From Porphyromonas pogonae (GTDB lineage Bacteria; Bacteroidota; Bacteroidia; Bacteroidales; Porphyromonadaceae), in contig NZ_CP143258.1 in NCBI RefSeq assembly GCF_036320655.1, positions 372,001-436,000 of the forward strand: a DNA stretch of 64,000 nucleotides. Direction: 5' to 3'. The position numbers and the translations under genes were made by a program. Numbering within the stretch: the stretch's first letter is position 1; each line of letters begins with the position of its first letter. Below are positions 7,879 to 17,437 of the stretch, in pieces. The notes under the pieces are model-generated. The model searched no databases and had not been told where the DNA came from. It saw only the letters and a list, made by a program, of their open reading frames with translations.

Positions 7879-8237
7879 TGAAAGAGCAAGATATAAAACA
7901 GATGTTCAAGCAACTGCCCCGCGAGCAAGTATCGATGAAGACGAACTTCGATATCATGCGTGCCGTGCAAGCAGATGTAAACAAACGCAAGCAGAAGGAA
8001 GAGCGCAGACTGCCTTGGCTGCTTATCACATCATTGATACTGGGTATAGCGGGAGTATGTATCACCTTTATTTTTTATCCTGCAATGATTGATTTCAAAA
8101 CAATATTCACATCATTGAAGAAACCCGAATTTTCAGGCAATATCATGTTGATATCACCTTTACTCGTACTTCTGGGTTATCTCTTGCTGGATACGTTCAT
8201 CATGAGTAAGAGGTTTGCCAAAAAACAAAAAGAATAA
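7878..8237 (+). CDS. Small two-helix membrane protein coupled to the ECF sigma factor
   Basis: A 119-residue protein whose start overlaps the sigma factor stop. The N-terminal ~45 residues are soluble and charged (KEQDIKQMFKQLPREQVSM... KRKQKEERR), followed by two membrane helices (about 46-66 and 89-109) and a basic tail. Position and layout (cytoplasmic N-terminus, membrane anchor) fit an anti-sigma factor or sigma-associated membrane protein, but I see no canonical ZAS zinc motif (HxxxCxxC), so the role is an inference from context. Confidence 0.75.
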   Translation: MKEQDIKQMFKQLPREQVSMKTNFDIMRAVQADVNKRKQKEERRLPWLLITSLILGIAGVCITFIFYPAMIDFKTIFTSLKKPEFSGNIMLISPLLVLLGYLLLDTFIMSKRFAKKQKE

Positions 8238-8460
8238 AAAGGTAAATAGAGCTTTATGAGCATGTAGAAAGGATGTCAGTCTACCGCCACGTAAGACTAT
8301 AAATCATCGTAGCACTCAGGTGTATCTGTAGGTATCTTATTGGTAATAAGATTATATTAGCCACTTAGATGTTTTTTCTTGTAGTATTGTTATAGTCCTT
8401 CTTTTGCTCAATAACTTATAGTTTCTTCAATAGGTTGATATCCAATTATAGAGGTAAAGA

Positions 8461-8606
8461 AATAGGGGAAGTATACGGCAGCAGCCGTTACTTCCCCTAT
8501 CGGTTTTATGATGCGATAATCAGCTACTGATTAGTCTCTGTGCTGATCATTGTTGTAGTCACGGCGTTCGCGGCGCTCAGGACGTTCACGGCGCTCGCCT
8601 CTGTCT
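8461..8606. repeat. Duplicated pnp 3' end, distal copy
   Basis: 146 bp that repeat 9656-9802 with two substitutions and one 1-bp indel. It contains the terminator hairpin (8462-8500) and the last ~25 codons of pnp (minus strand), after which homology stops abruptly at 8606/9802. It is detached from the rest of pnp by the insert 8607-9655. Together the two copies look like attachment-site repeats of an insertion at the 3' end of pnp. Confidence 0.9.
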
Positions 8607-8814
8607 AATTAAAGAAAACTGATTTGAAATAGAAAAAAAGACAAATCAAACCGATAACAAAAAAACCATAACCTCTCCTACGCATCCATTGTCTTTCTCT
8701 TTTATATTTCAAGTTTCTACCATTAAATTCAATTTTATGGAATATTTTATAATAAAAAATACTAAATAGGATTAAAGCAACACCACCGATAAGTTTATCC
8801 ATACTATTAATCAA
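8605..8814 (-). CDS. 69-aa two-helix membrane protein in the pnp insert
   Basis: Two hydrophobic segments (about 7-23 and 51-67) flank a strongly basic loop with KYKRERQWMRRRG. Its start overlaps the end of the upstream frame by four bases (8811-8814), suggesting coupling. In a cluster with a secreted lipoprotein-type peptide gene it could be an immunity-like or transport-accessory protein, but nothing in the sequence proves this. No family recognised. Confidence 0.5.
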   Translation of the reverse strand: MINSMDKLIGGVALILFSIFYYKIFHKIEFNGRNLKYKRERQWMRRRGYGFFVIGLICLFFYFKSVFFN

Positions 8815-9655
8815 TCATACGGTCCATAAATGTTACAGCCATTATAGCAGTTCCAACATAGCCCTGCTTTTATAGTAGCTGATTTTAAAATTTGTAATGC
8901 CATTCTCTTAGCTGCAACTGTTGATAAAGCTTTTATCGATAAAATTTCGGCAACTTCTAAACCTACTACAGCTCTACCTAAACAATCTAATACATTAGCT
9001 CGAAGTTTAGTAACGTTATTATTATGATGATAATTGAAAATATACATTGCTCCCAAAAACCATATGAGCATCATTGCCTTCAAAAATCTGATTAAGATCT
9101 TTCTCAGTTAAACCTTAATTAATTAAATAGATTTTAGAATTTTCCATAAGATCTGATAATGCCTCTTTATAAATAATCTCAATATCCTCATTAGCTTCAG
9201 ATTGAATATTTACTGATTTGGTTTTTGACTCTTTATTTAATGCATTTTCAATTTTCGGTATTGCATTTAACAAACTCTTTTTATAAAAATCATATTTTTT
9301 CAAAGAAAAACTATTAGTTATTTGAGTTCTTTCAACATCTTGTTGCACTTTGGTTGATAATTCATTCTTGGAACATGATGTCAAAAATAACACTACTACA
9401 CATGTGAACAATAGATTTTTTTCATAATTTAAATTTAGATTTATTAAGATTCGAATGCAAAGGTAATGTGTTTTTTGATTTTCACAATAGAGAATTATAA
9501 TACGATTGTTTTTTATCAAATTCATTATAATAATGAAATTTAATAAATATATTCTACCTGCATGTATTTAAATACAATTATATTAATTAAATATTTTCAT
9601 ATATATTAAAGAGTTATATGTTGAACAAGTTAAAAATACCATCTACTACAATACC
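8607..9655. mobile_element. 1.05-kb AT-rich insert bracketed by pnp 3'-end repeats
   Basis: The segment between the two direct repeats is visibly richer in A+T than pnp and the neighbouring sigma operon. It encodes a decayed lipoprotein/peptide gene and a 69-aa membrane protein, both on the minus strand, but no integrase or transposase. The arrangement resembles a small integrated island or the remnant of a larger element that used the 3' end of pnp as its site. Mechanism is inferred, not seen. Confidence 0.6.
8811..9425 (-). pseudogene. Broken lipoprotein / Cys-rich C-terminal peptide gene
   Basis: An ATG at 9425 followed by seven A residues is one base out of frame with the lipoprotein leader NLLFTCVVVLFLTSCSKNE; eight A residues would restore MKKNLLF. 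The frame then runs to a TAA at 9117-9115 (after NSKIYLIN), but the same frame continues after the stop as GLTEKDLNQIFEGNDAHMVF, and homologous-looking coding potential then shifts frame and continues as NVTKLRANVLDCLGRAVVG to a C-terminus containing LCWNCYNGCNIYG. So a single ancestral gene of about 200 codons is split by two frameshifts and one stop. The C-terminal half, with small residues and three closely spaced cysteines, resembles bacteriocin-like precursors of Bacteroidetes; that is a guess. Confidence 0.6.
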
Positions 9656-9802
9656 AATAGGGGAAGTATACGGCAGCAGCCGTTACTTCCCCTATCGGTT
9701 TTTATGATGCGATAATCAGCTACTGATTAGTCTCTGTGCTGATCATTATTGTAGTCACGGCGTTCGCGGCGCTCAGGACGTTCACGGCGCTCACCTCTGT
9801 CT
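9656..9802. repeat. Duplicated pnp 3' end, copy attached to pnp
   Basis: Partner of 8461-8606. It supplies the last codons, stop and terminator of the intact pnp gene. Confidence 0.9.
9657..9695. terminator. pnp terminator hairpin
   Basis: Stem of 12 bp (9657-9668 with 9684-9695) closed by an inner CGG/CCG stem. T-run CGGTTTTT on the plus-strand side. It lies 31 bp after the pnp stop and is duplicated at 8462-8500. Confidence 0.75.
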
Positions 9803-11958
9803 CCTCTATCGGGACGTGGGCGACGCTCAGGCTCTACGTATCCTTCCGGTTTGGGAAGAAGGGCTTTGCGAGAGAGCTTGAACTTACCAGTTTTGGGGTC
9901 TACATCCACAAGCTTCACATCTATTTCCTGACCTTCGGTAAGGCCGGTGTCTTCGATCTTCTCAAAGCGCTTCCAGTCTACTTCAGAGATGTGGAGCAAA
10001 CCGTCTTTGCCGGGAAGGAACTCTACAAAGCAACCGTAAGGCATCACGGACGAAATCTTACCGCGGTATGTTTCGCCTACTTCGGGCATCACTACGATAC
10101 CTTTGATCATACCCATAGCTGTGTCTATAGCTTCCTTGTTGGTACCACTGATCTCGATAACGCCAAAGCCGTCTACCTCTTCGATATTGACTGTAGCGCC
10201 ACTCTTCTCTTGTATACCTTGGATAATCTTTCCTCCCGGGCCTATAACAGCTCCGATGAATTCCTTACCGATACGGAGCGTTTCGATACGAGGAGCGTGG
10301 TCTTTGAAGTCGGGGCGAGGTGCCGGCATAGCATCGGTGATCTTTCCCAGGATGTGCATACGACCGTCACGAGCTTGTGCGAGGGCATTCTCGAGTATTT
10401 CATAGCTGAGGCCATCTACCTTGATATCCATCTGTGTGGCGGTGATACCGTCTTTGGTACCTGTAACCTTGAAGTCCATATCGCCTAAGTGATCCTCATC
10501 GCCTAGGATGTCTGAGAGGATGGCGTAGTTCTTACCTTGGTTCTCTGAGATAAGTCCCATGGCGATACCCGATACGGGCTTCTTCATCTGTACACCTGCA
10601 TCCATGAGCGCCAGTGTACCTGCGCACACAGTGGCCATAGAGGAAGATCCGTTGGACTCTAAGATATCTGACATCACACGCAGTACGTATGGGTAGTTGG
10701 CAGGTATCATTCTTTTGAGGGCACGGTGGGCAAGATTGCCATGACCGATCTCACGACGACCCACACCGCGTTGCGGGCGAGCTTCGCCGGTAGAGAATGG
10801 AGGGAAGTTATAGTGAAGAAGGAAACGCTCTTTGCCATAATTGAGCACGTCGTCTACCAGTTTTTCATCGCTCTTGGTTCCCAGTGTCACGGTGGTGATA
10901 GACTGCGTTTCGCCACGAGTAAAGATGGCTGAGCCGTGAGGTCCGGGCAGGCAGTCTGTTTCGATCCAGATAGGGCGGATCTCGGTAGTCTTACGTCCGT
11001 CGAGACGCTTACCTTCGTCAAGGATGGCACGTCGCATAGCTTCTTTTTCCACATCGTGGTAGTAGCGTGCTATGAGTGCTTCTTTCTCGGCAAGTTCTTC
11101 TTCGGTGTATTGTGTTTTATATTCCTCTACAATGGCTTCGAAAGCTTCGGCACGTGCGTGCTTGTCTGTTCCTGAAGTAGCCACTGCATAGGCTTTGGCG
11201 TAGCACTTGTCGTGTACATCTTTGCGCAGGTCTTCATCGTTTTCTTCGTGGCAGTATGTACGCTTTGTAAGCTTACCTACAGCTTCTGAGAGTTCGAGCT
11301 GAGCTTGGCACTGTACTTTGATAGCTTCGTGAGCTACCTTGATGGCTTCGAGCATTTCGCTCTCTTGTACTTCTTCCATCTCGCCCTCTACCATCATGAT
11401 ATTGTCCATGGTAGCGCCTACCATCATGTCGATGTCGGCTTGAGCAAGCTGCTCGAAGGTAGGGTTGATGATAAACTCACCACCCACACGGGCTACACGC
11501 ACCTCACTGATAGGTCCGTTGAAAGGAATATCGGAAACGGCAAGAGCAGCTGATGCTGCGAGTCCTGCCAAGGCATCCGGCATGTCTATGCCATCAGAAG
11601 AGAATAATATAACGTTTACAAAAACTTCGGCATGATAGTCGTCCGGAAAGAGAGGACGTAAGGCTCTGTCGACTAAACGGCAAGTGAGGATTTCATAATC
11701 CGACGCTTTACCTTCGCGACGAGTGAAGCCTCCGGGGAAACGGCCTATCGCCGAAAATTTTTCTTTGTATTCAACTTGGAGGGGCATAAAATCGACACCG
11801 GGATTGGCGTCTTTGGCTGCACATACAGTGGCCAATAATACTGTTTTGCCCATTGTAATGGTAACGGCTCCATCGGCTTGTTTTGCCAATTTGCCTGTTT
11901 CGATGGTGATCGTTCTACCATCTGCCAGTGTGATCGTCTTACTTACTGGATTCAGCAT
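9727..11958 (-). CDS. pnp: Polyribonucleotide nucleotidyltransferase (PNPase)
   Basis: 3'-5' phosphorolytic exoribonuclease of the degradosome. From the ATG at 11958 ([14 protein letters not shown]) the protein has 743 residues; an in-frame extension upstream adds nine residues with no homology. The two RNase PH domains are present ([16 protein letters not shown] in the first; [14 protein letters not shown] and [14 protein letters not shown]-like [17 protein letters not shown] in the second), followed by a KH domain ([14 protein letters not shown]) and an S1 domain ([15 protein letters not shown] ... [10 protein letters not shown]). It ends in an Arg/Asp/Glu-rich low-complexity tail. The terminal ~25 codons and terminator are duplicated 1.2 kb downstream. 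A TACCTTTG promoter element lies 43 bp upstream. Confidence 0.97.
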   Translation of the reverse strand: MLNPVSKTITLADGRTITIETGKLAKQADGAVTITMGKTVLLATVCAAKDANPGVDFMPLQVEYKEKFSAIGRFPGGFTRREGKASDYEILTCRLVDRALRPLFPDDYHAEVFVNVILFSSDGIDMPDALAGLAASAALAVSDIPFNGPISEVRVARVGGEFIINPTFEQLAQADIDMMVGATMDNIMMVEGEMEEVQESEMLEAIKVAHEAIKVQCQAQLELSEAVGKLTKRTYCHEENDEDLRKDVHDKCYAKAYAVATSGTDKHARAEAFEAIVEEYKTQYTEEELAEKEALIARYYHDVEKEAMRRAILDEGKRLDGRKTTEIRPIWIETDCLPGPHGSAIFTRGETQSITTVTLGTKSDEKLVDDVLNYGKERFLLHYNFPPFSTGEARPQRGVGRREIGHGNLAHRALKRMIPANYPYVLRVMSDILESNGSSSMATVCAGTLALMDAGVQMKKPVSGIAMGLISENQGKNYAILSDILGDEDHLGDMDFKVTGTKDGITATQMDIKVDGLSYEILENALAQARDGRMHILGKITDAMPAPRPDFKDHAPRIETLRIGKEFIGAVIGPGGKIIQGIQEKSGATVNIEEVDGFGVIEISGTNKEAIDTAMGMIKGIVVMPEVGETYRGKISSVMPYGCFVEFLPGKDGLLHISEVDWKRFEKIEDTGLTEGQEIDVKLVDVDPKTGKFKLSRKALLPKPEGYVEPERRPRPDRGDRGERRERPERRERRDYNNDQHRD

Positions 11959-12000
11959 AAAATCTTTATTCTTTTTTCTTAACACTCTATTGTTCGGCTA

Positions 12001-12008
12001 CAAAGGTA
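12001..12008 (-). promoter_or_regulatory. -7 promoter element of pnp
   Basis: TACCTTTG on the minus strand, matching TAnnTTTG, 43 bp before the pnp ATG. No clear -33 partner. Confidence 0.5.
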
Positions 12009-12298
12009 CTTAATTCCTTGATATAATAGCTCTGATGGGTTTGTTTTTATTGTGTGATTTTACACGATAAACACGCAATAAGCGCACTTTGGTGACTAAA
12101 ATATAGTTTATGAGATTATTTACTAAATGTATCGTGTATGCTGTAAATATGAACCGATGTGATAAGAAGTAGGGTTTTTTCGTGAAAATAATACTCAATT
12201 GTGGATGTATCATTGTCAAAATGCTTATTTTTTTCCGGAAAATTTCTACCTTGGCAATCCAAGACCTGATTTTTATTTTTACTCAAAATCTATATCAC

Positions 12299-13681
12299 AT
12301 GAATCAAAATGATCTTTTGAGCTTAGTAAGCTCGGTCAATCAGAATTTTATTGGCCCTGTACTATCCGTGCTACTTCTTGGAACGGGCCTTTATTTCACA
12401 GTTCGGTTGGGTTTCATCCAGCGGTATTTCAATGACGCCATCAGGATTTTATTCCGGCGTAGCGGTAAAAACGGCAAAGCCTCCAAGGAAGAAGGTATGA
12501 GCCCTTTTCAGGCGCTTTCTACTGCTATAGCCTCACAGGTAGGAACCGGTAACATTGTGGGAGTGTCCACAGCACTCATAGCCGGTGGGCCGGGAGCTTT
12601 GTTCTGGCTATGGATGAGTGCCATAGTGGGGATGTCTACCAACTTTGCCGAAGCTGTGCTGGGGCAACTTTACAAAACACAAAAGGAGGGACACATCGTG
12701 GGAGGCCCTGCCTACTATATCCGTCATGGCATGAACTCCAAGATACTGGCCGGCATATTTTCAGTGTTTTTCATCCTTGCGTTGGGGATGACGGGTATCA
12801 TGGTGCAGGCCAATTCTATTGTGGATGCTGTGTCCAACATAATTCCCCCGGCGGTGGACAAGCTTTACATCGGCATCGGGCTTACGGTGATTGTGGGATT
12901 GGTGCTTGCAGGAGGCATTACGCGTATTGCTTCCTTTGCGGAAAAAGTAGTGCCTCTGATGGCCTCCATCTTTATTTTTGGAAGTATTATATTCATCTGT
13001 ACCCGTATATCGGTATTGCCGGGAATCTTGGCGGATATCTTTCATTACGCTTTTTCGCCTAAAGCATCGGTGGGCGGAGCTATGGGTATAACGGTGATGA
13101 CTACTATACGCTACGGAGTGAGCCGAGGGCTTTTTAGTAATGAGGCCGGACTGGGCTCTACCCCTCATGCTCATGCTATAGCGAAGGTGAAGAACCCTTA
13201 TGATCAGGGGCTCATAGCTCTTATCGGTATAGGGGTAGACTTGCTGGTATGTACGCTTACTGCTTTGGTGATCCTGATGTCGGGTGTATTGGAAACAAAT
13301 CCTGAAGCTCAGGGAGTGAGGGTGCCGCAGTTGGCTTTTGACTCTACGTTTGGCAATGCGGGTAATATATTCATCGCCGTTGCTTTGTTTTTCTTTGCTC
13401 TCAGCACCATTGTGGGGTGGTATTTTTTTGCAGCTCAAAATGTACGTTATCTTTTTGGCGAGAAAGGGGTGTGGCCTTACAGGATACTCATTATGATGCT
13501 CATCTTATTGGCTTCCATGGTGCATGTAAATCTTATATGGGAGTTGGCGGATACTTTTAATTTCTTCTTGGTAATCCCCAACGTTATTGCATTGATATAT
13601 TTGTCACCTCAGGTGATGAAGCAATGCCGTATGCTCAAGGAAGAGATCAAGGCTTCCAAGAATGAAGGTAAAAAAGAATAA
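12299..13681 (+). CDS. AgcS-type sodium:amino-acid symporter, copy 1
   Basis: Inner-membrane Na+/alanine (or glycine) symporter of the AGCS family. From ATG 12299 it has 460 residues and about ten membrane helices; the longer ORF from 12182 starts in sequence without homology to copy 2. Signature segments are TAIASQVGTGNIVGVSTA near residue 75 and SNEAGLGSTPHAHAIAK near 280. Copy 2 begins 475 bp downstream and is about 70 percent identical by eye along its whole length, so this is a tandem duplication. The stop at 13679-13681 is followed in the same frame by a further 37 sense codons (see 13682-13795). Confidence 0.93.
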   Translation: MNQNDLLSLVSSVNQNFIGPVLSVLLLGTGLYFTVRLGFIQRYFNDAIRILFRRSGKNGKASKEEGMSPFQALSTAIASQVGTGNIVGVSTALIAGGPGALFWLWMSAIVGMSTNFAEAVLGQLYKTQKEGHIVGGPAYYIRHGMNSKILAGIFSVFFILALGMTGIMVQANSIVDAVSNIIPPAVDKLYIGIGLTVIVGLVLAGGITRIASFAEKVVPLMASIFIFGSIIFICTRISVLPGILADIFHYAFSPKASVGGAMGITVMTTIRYGVSRGLFSNEAGLGSTPHAHAIAKVKNPYDQGLIALIGIGVDLLVCTLTALVILMSGVLETNPEAQGVRVPQLAFDSTFGNAGNIFIAVALFFFALSTIVGWYFFAAQNVRYLFGEKGVWPYRILIMMLILLASMVHVNLIWELADTFNFFLVIPNVIALIYLSPQVMKQCRMLKEEIKASKNEGKKE

Positions 13682-13795
13682 CCAGTCAATTCGAACCTAT
13701 CTCCGAGAGAGATTTCTGATACACTCTCCCAACTTCTTTCTCAAATACCGCTCAATGACGATGTGAAAAAGCTCTATCATTTACTTAAACTTTAA
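13682..13795 (+). other. In-frame coding-like extension after the agcS-1 stop
   Basis: Immediately after the TAA, the same frame stays open for 37 codons with protein-like composition (NLSPREISDTLSQLLSQI ... DDVKKLYHLLKL) and then ends at TAA 13793-13795. There is no ATG in it. Copy 2 of the symporter has a different, shorter charged tail, so the extension is either a cut-off C-terminus, a readthrough tail or the end of a lost gene. Confidence 0.4.
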
Positions 13796-13812
13796 TTAAA
13801 AACTTTAAAAAA

Positions 13813-13853
13813 GTAAAAAAGCGTAGTTCACGCTGCGCTTTTTTACTCCTTTT
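13813..13853 (+). terminator. Terminator after agcS copy 1
   Basis: Stem GTAAAAAAGCG (13813-13823) pairs with CGCTTTTTTAC (13836-13846), 12-nt loop, followed by further T residues. The rest of 13854-14155 has no gene that I can support. Confidence 0.8.
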
Positions 13854-14155
13854 TGTAAGAGTAATGTTTATGTGTATTTGTGTTAAGGTCTGTTCTCGAC
13901 CTCCATGATTGAGAGAAACAAGTGAAGACCTTTGATCTAAAGATTTTCCATTGCTTATACCTATTTATATCGCTGGGAACAACTCTCATGTCGGCGCATC
14001 TTGGCCAGAGCATGGTCGTAACATTTTGTGTAATGCGTCGTATTCGGTTTATAACAATTATTTATTTATAAGATATTCTTCAAAGTGTATTTTTTCATAT
14101 ATTGCTAAAATACCTCATTTTGGGGATTTTTTATTTTACTCACACATTTATCATT

Positions 14156-15556
14156 ATGACTCAGCATGAACTTTTGAGCTTTGTGAGCTCAATCAATCAA
14201 AACTTTATCGGGCCTGTATTATCGACCCTTCTCCTTTGTACAGGGATTTATTACACTATCCGTTTAGGATTTATTCAGCGGTATCTCAAACACGCTATTG
14301 TCTCTCTGATACGACGTAATAAAAAGAATGAGAAAGCATCGGACAGTGATGGTATGACTCCGTTCCAGGCTCTTACCACTGCTATAGCATCTCAGGTGGG
14401 AACAGGTAATATTGTAGGTGTTTCCACCGCTCTTGTGGCGGGAGGGCCGGGTGCTCTCTTCTGGATGTGGGTGAGCGCTATCATAGGCATGTCTACCAAC
14501 TTTGCCGAGGCGGTACTGGGACAGCTTTACAAGACGCAGAAAGAGGGACATATTTTGGGAGGCCCCGCATATTATATGCGCAATGGTATGAAGTCAAAAC
14601 TATTGGCGGGGATATTCTCAGTATTCTTCATTATTGCTTTGGGTATGATCGCCATCATGTTACAGTCCAATTCTATTACGGACGCAGTGTATAATGTGAT
14701 GCCTTTGCCCAATCTCAAAATTTATGTAGGTATCTTTCTTGCTATCATAGTGGGATCGGTGCTTACCGGAGGTATTAGCCGTATTGCTTCCATTGCAGAG
14801 CGTATAGTGCCTTTTATGGCCTCTATCTTTATTATCGGTTGTCTTATTTTTATCGGAGCGCACATTAAGCTGTTGCCCGGAGTGATAAGCGATATCTTTT
14901 ATTATGCATTCACACCTCGAGCTTCGACAGGGGGAGTTATCGGTATCACCCTTATTACTACAATACGGTACGGCGTAAACCGTGGTCTTACCAGTAATGA
15001 AGCGGGCTTAGGCTCTACTCCCCATGCTCATGCTATAGCCAAAGTAAAGAACCCTTATGATCAAGGTCTTGTTGCTCTTATCGGTATCGCTGTGGATTTG
15101 CTTATCTGTACTTTCACTGCTCTTGTGATACTACTGTCAGGAGTGCTGGAGAGTCATCCCGAGGCTGCAGGTGTGGCTGTGTCGCAACATGCCTTCAATT
15201 CCTATTTCGGTAATATGGGTAATATCTTTATTGCAGTAGCGCTCTTTCTCTTTGCCTTCAGTACTATTATAGGTTGTTATTTTTTCGGAGTGCAGAATGT
15301 ACGCTACCTTTTCGGGGAGAAAGGGGTGTGGCCGTATAATATACTCGTTTTAGGACTAATCCTGTTGGCTTCCATGACGCATGTGACTCTTCTGTGGGAA
15401 ATATCAGATACCTTTAACTTATTCATAGTAACGCCCAACGTTATCGCTCTTATATTCCTCTCGCCCCAAGTGGTGAAAGAAGTGAAAAAGCTCAAATATA
15501 GTCTGAGTAAAAAAGGGCAAACGGATACTTTAGATGAAACACCTGAAGAAATCTGA
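14156..15556 (+). CDS. AgcS-type sodium:amino-acid symporter, copy 2
   Basis: Tandem paralogue of the upstream symporter, 466 residues from ATG 14156 (MTQHELLSFVSSINQNFIGP, directly comparable with MNQNDLLSLVSSVNQNFIGP of copy 1). The two AGCS signatures are intact (TAIASQVGTGNIVGVSTA; SNEAGLGSTPHAHAIAK). Divergence is concentrated in the loop after the first cytoplasmic segment and in the C-terminal tail, which here ends KGQTDTLDETPEEI. The two copies may differ in substrate preference; nothing in the sequence decides which amino acid each carries. Confidence 0.93.
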   Translation: MTQHELLSFVSSINQNFIGPVLSTLLLCTGIYYTIRLGFIQRYLKHAIVSLIRRNKKNEKASDSDGMTPFQALTTAIASQVGTGNIVGVSTALVAGGPGALFWMWVSAIIGMSTNFAEAVLGQLYKTQKEGHILGGPAYYMRNGMKSKLLAGIFSVFFIIALGMIAIMLQSNSITDAVYNVMPLPNLKIYVGIFLAIIVGSVLTGGISRIASIAERIVPFMASIFIIGCLIFIGAHIKLLPGVISDIFYYAFTPRASTGGVIGITLITTIRYGVNRGLTSNEAGLGSTPHAHAIAKVKNPYDQGLVALIGIAVDLLICTFTALVILLSGVLESHPEAAGVAVSQHAFNSYFGNMGNIFIAVALFLFAFSTIIGCYFFGVQNVRYLFGEKGVWPYNILVLGLILLASMTHVTLLWEISDTFNLFIVTPNVIALIFLSPQVVKEVKKLKYSLSKKGQTDTLDETPEEI

Positions 15557-15590
15557 CCATAGGAGTTTCTGACAGCAATGTTTGACATAC

Positions 15591-15622
15591 CGAGGCTGTG
15601 CCTGAATTGAGGTGCAGCCTCG
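15591..15622 (+). terminator. Terminator after agcS copy 2
   Basis: CGAGGCTG (15591-15598) pairs with CAGCCTCG (15615-15622), with extra inner pairs; 35 bp after the stop, followed by ATTATAAATAAA rather than a clean T-run. Confidence 0.6.
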
Positions 15623-15862
15623 TATTATAAATAAAGGAATGACGTCATGGAGATAAGATATTTCTTGTTGAACGTTGATTTTCTGTGCATTGTATCAAAT
15701 AAAAATGTATCAATTTCATAATTTTTCAGTATATTTGTGATAGAGCGTTTGCATAAGCCACTAATGCTAATACTTGTCTTGATTCTAAGAATGAACGGCT
15801 TATGACGTATTTTCGATACTAACGGATCGCCGGGATCTAAGGCAAGCCTAATCTATTTATTT
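15623..15862. other. Gene-free leader region upstream of the GNAT gene
   Basis: Contains a TATATTTG -7 element at 15730-15737 (plus strand) and an inverted repeat CATAAGCC ... GGCTTATG around 15753-15804 that would form a hairpin in the leader. No small gene recognised. Confidence 0.4.
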
Positions 15863-16312
15863 ATGCACTATCATACTATAGCTTATCATCAAGATTCATT
15901 ACCGGAACCTTTCATCCATAAACAGATTACAGACTTCTTATTCCGCGAGTTGGGAGAGTTTGGAGACCCTGCTGAAGATATTGCTATGGCAATAGATCAC
16001 GCTTTGTCGTGCCGTGGAGGATTTGTACTGGTGGCGCGCAAAGGCAGTGATACTGATCCTGGAGACATTATAGGAGCCGTGGTGATCAATGTAACGGGAA
16101 TGAAAAGCTATGTTCCTGCCAACCTACTGGTATATATAGCCACAGATGCTACCCTGAGAGGCAAAGGCATAGGGTCAGCTTTGATGAAAGAAGTGATAGA
16201 GCGCTGTGAAGATGGCATTGCCCTTCACTGTGAACCCCACAATCCGGCTCGCAGATTGTACGAAAAGTTTGGCTTTACTTCGAAGTATTTGTCTATGCGC
16301 TATACCAAGTAA
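15863..16312 (+). CDS. GNAT-family N-acetyltransferase
   Basis: A 149-residue acetyl-CoA-dependent acyltransferase. The CoA-binding motif A is clear: LLVYIATDATLRGKGIGSALMKEVIE (about residues 92-117, with R-G-K-G-I-G for the pyrophosphate), followed by ALHCEPHNPARRLYEKFGF, the usual motif B. The stop lies 8 bp before the start of the racemase-like gene, so the two are probably cotranscribed and may act on related amine or amino-acid substrates. The substrate cannot be predicted. Confidence 0.88.
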   Translation: MHYHTIAYHQDSLPEPFIHKQITDFLFRELGEFGDPAEDIAMAIDHALSCRGGFVLVARKGSDTDPGDIIGAVVINVTGMKSYVPANLLVYIATDATLRGKGIGSALMKEVIERCEDGIALHCEPHNPARRLYEKFGFTSKYLSMRYTK

Positions 16313-16320
16313 TCGTACGT

Positions 16321-17394
16321 ATGGCATCAATCATATTAGACCGCAAGAAACTTGAGTATAATTATAAGAAACTCAACCGCCTCTTCGATGATGCAGGCGT
16401 ACAATGGAGCGTTGTTTCCAAAATGCTCTGTGGGAATAAAATCTATTTGCAGGAAGTAATAAGACTGGGCATTAAACAGTTTTGTGATGCACGTATTCTC
16501 AATCTCAAAACCATAAAAGAGATGGTGCCGGATGCCCGCACTTATCTGATCAAACCTCCTGCCAAGAACAACATCAAATCCGTGATACGCTATGCGGATG
16601 TAAGCCTCAATAGTTCTATCAAAACACTGAGCATGCTTTCTGACGAAGCCGTAAGACAGGGCAAAAGACACGAAGTCCTGATCATGGTTGAGTTGGGCGA
16701 GTTGCGCGAAGGAGTGATGGGACATCGCATCGGCACATTCTTTGAGAAAGCTCTCCTTTTACCCAATATTGATATCATAGGTTTGGGAGCAAACCTTACC
16801 TGTCTCAATGGCGTATTGCCCGATTCACGAAAGTTGGGACAACTTGTAAGACACAAGGAGATGTTGGAAGAGAAATTCGATATCAAACTTCCCTATCTTT
16901 CCGGTGGCGCATCTGTGACAATACCTCTGCTTATAGAAGGCGAACTACCTCTTGGTATTAATCATTTCAGAATAGGCGAAACGCTTTTCTTTGGTACCGA
17001 TGTGTATAATTCCACCTTACTTCAAGGCATGAAGTACGATATTTTTACCTTGGAAGCCCAGATACTCGAAGTGAGTATGAAGCCGATGCTTCCCTATGGT
17101 GATATGGGAAATAATATGCAGGGACATCGCAAAGAGATTGATGAATCACTCAGAGGCGTCTCCTCCAACCGCGCATTAGTGGATGTGGGGCTGTTAGATG
17201 TGGATATAGCACACATCAAACCCAACGACGATACCGTGAAAATATTGGGAGTGAGTAGTGACATGCTTGTTGTGGATTTGGGTGAAAATAAGGGGCACTA
17301 TAATGTGGGAGATTTGCTTACCTTTAGTGTTGATTATATGGGAGCGTTGAGGCTTATGGCTTCACGATACGTATCCAAAACTGTAAAAGAATAG
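16321..17394 (+). CDS. PLP-dependent alanine-racemase-fold enzyme (ornithine/amino-acid racemase-like)
   Basis: A 357-residue fold-type III PLP enzyme. The N-terminal barrel begins [16 protein letters not shown] and carries the PLP-lysine segment [11 protein letters not shown] (Lys34). It has the barrel motifs [25 protein letters not shown] and [12 protein letters not shown], then [11 protein letters not shown], seen in the Orr/YhfX-like group rather than in classical Alr. The C-terminal beta domain includes [12 protein letters not shown] and [16 protein letters not shown]. It follows the acetyltransferase by 8 bp and precedes mutS by 43 bp. Likely an amino-acid racemase; substrate uncertain. 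Confidence 0.82.
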   Translation: MASIILDRKKLEYNYKKLNRLFDDAGVQWSVVSKMLCGNKIYLQEVIRLGIKQFCDARILNLKTIKEMVPDARTYLIKPPAKNNIKSVIRYADVSLNSSIKTLSMLSDEAVRQGKRHEVLIMVELGELREGVMGHRIGTFFEKALLLPNIDIIGLGANLTCLNGVLPDSRKLGQLVRHKEMLEEKFDIKLPYLSGGASVTIPLLIEGELPLGINHFRIGETLFFGTDVYNSTLLQGMKYDIFTLEAQILEVSMKPMLPYGDMGNNMQGHRKEIDESLRGVSSNRALVDVGLLDVDIAHIKPNDDTVKILGVSSDMLVVDLGENKGHYNVGDLLTFSVDYMGALRLMASRYVSKTVKE

Positions 17395-17437
17395 AAAAAG
17401 AACGCCCACCGGGGTATACTTATTCAATATAATATAT

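Noticed and set aside
9736-10488. 250-codon plus-strand ORF antisense to pnp
   Set aside because: Frame opposite a highly conserved gene; composition follows the pnp codon pattern in mirror.
12761-13438. 225-codon minus-strand ORF inside agcS-1
   Set aside because: It is an antisense frame of a well-conserved gene, without homology or a plausible leader.
14019-14042. Possible second ECF promoter (GTAAC ... CGTCGTA) upstream of agcS-2
   Set aside because: Spacing is several bases shorter than in the sigma promoter and the -10 does not match.
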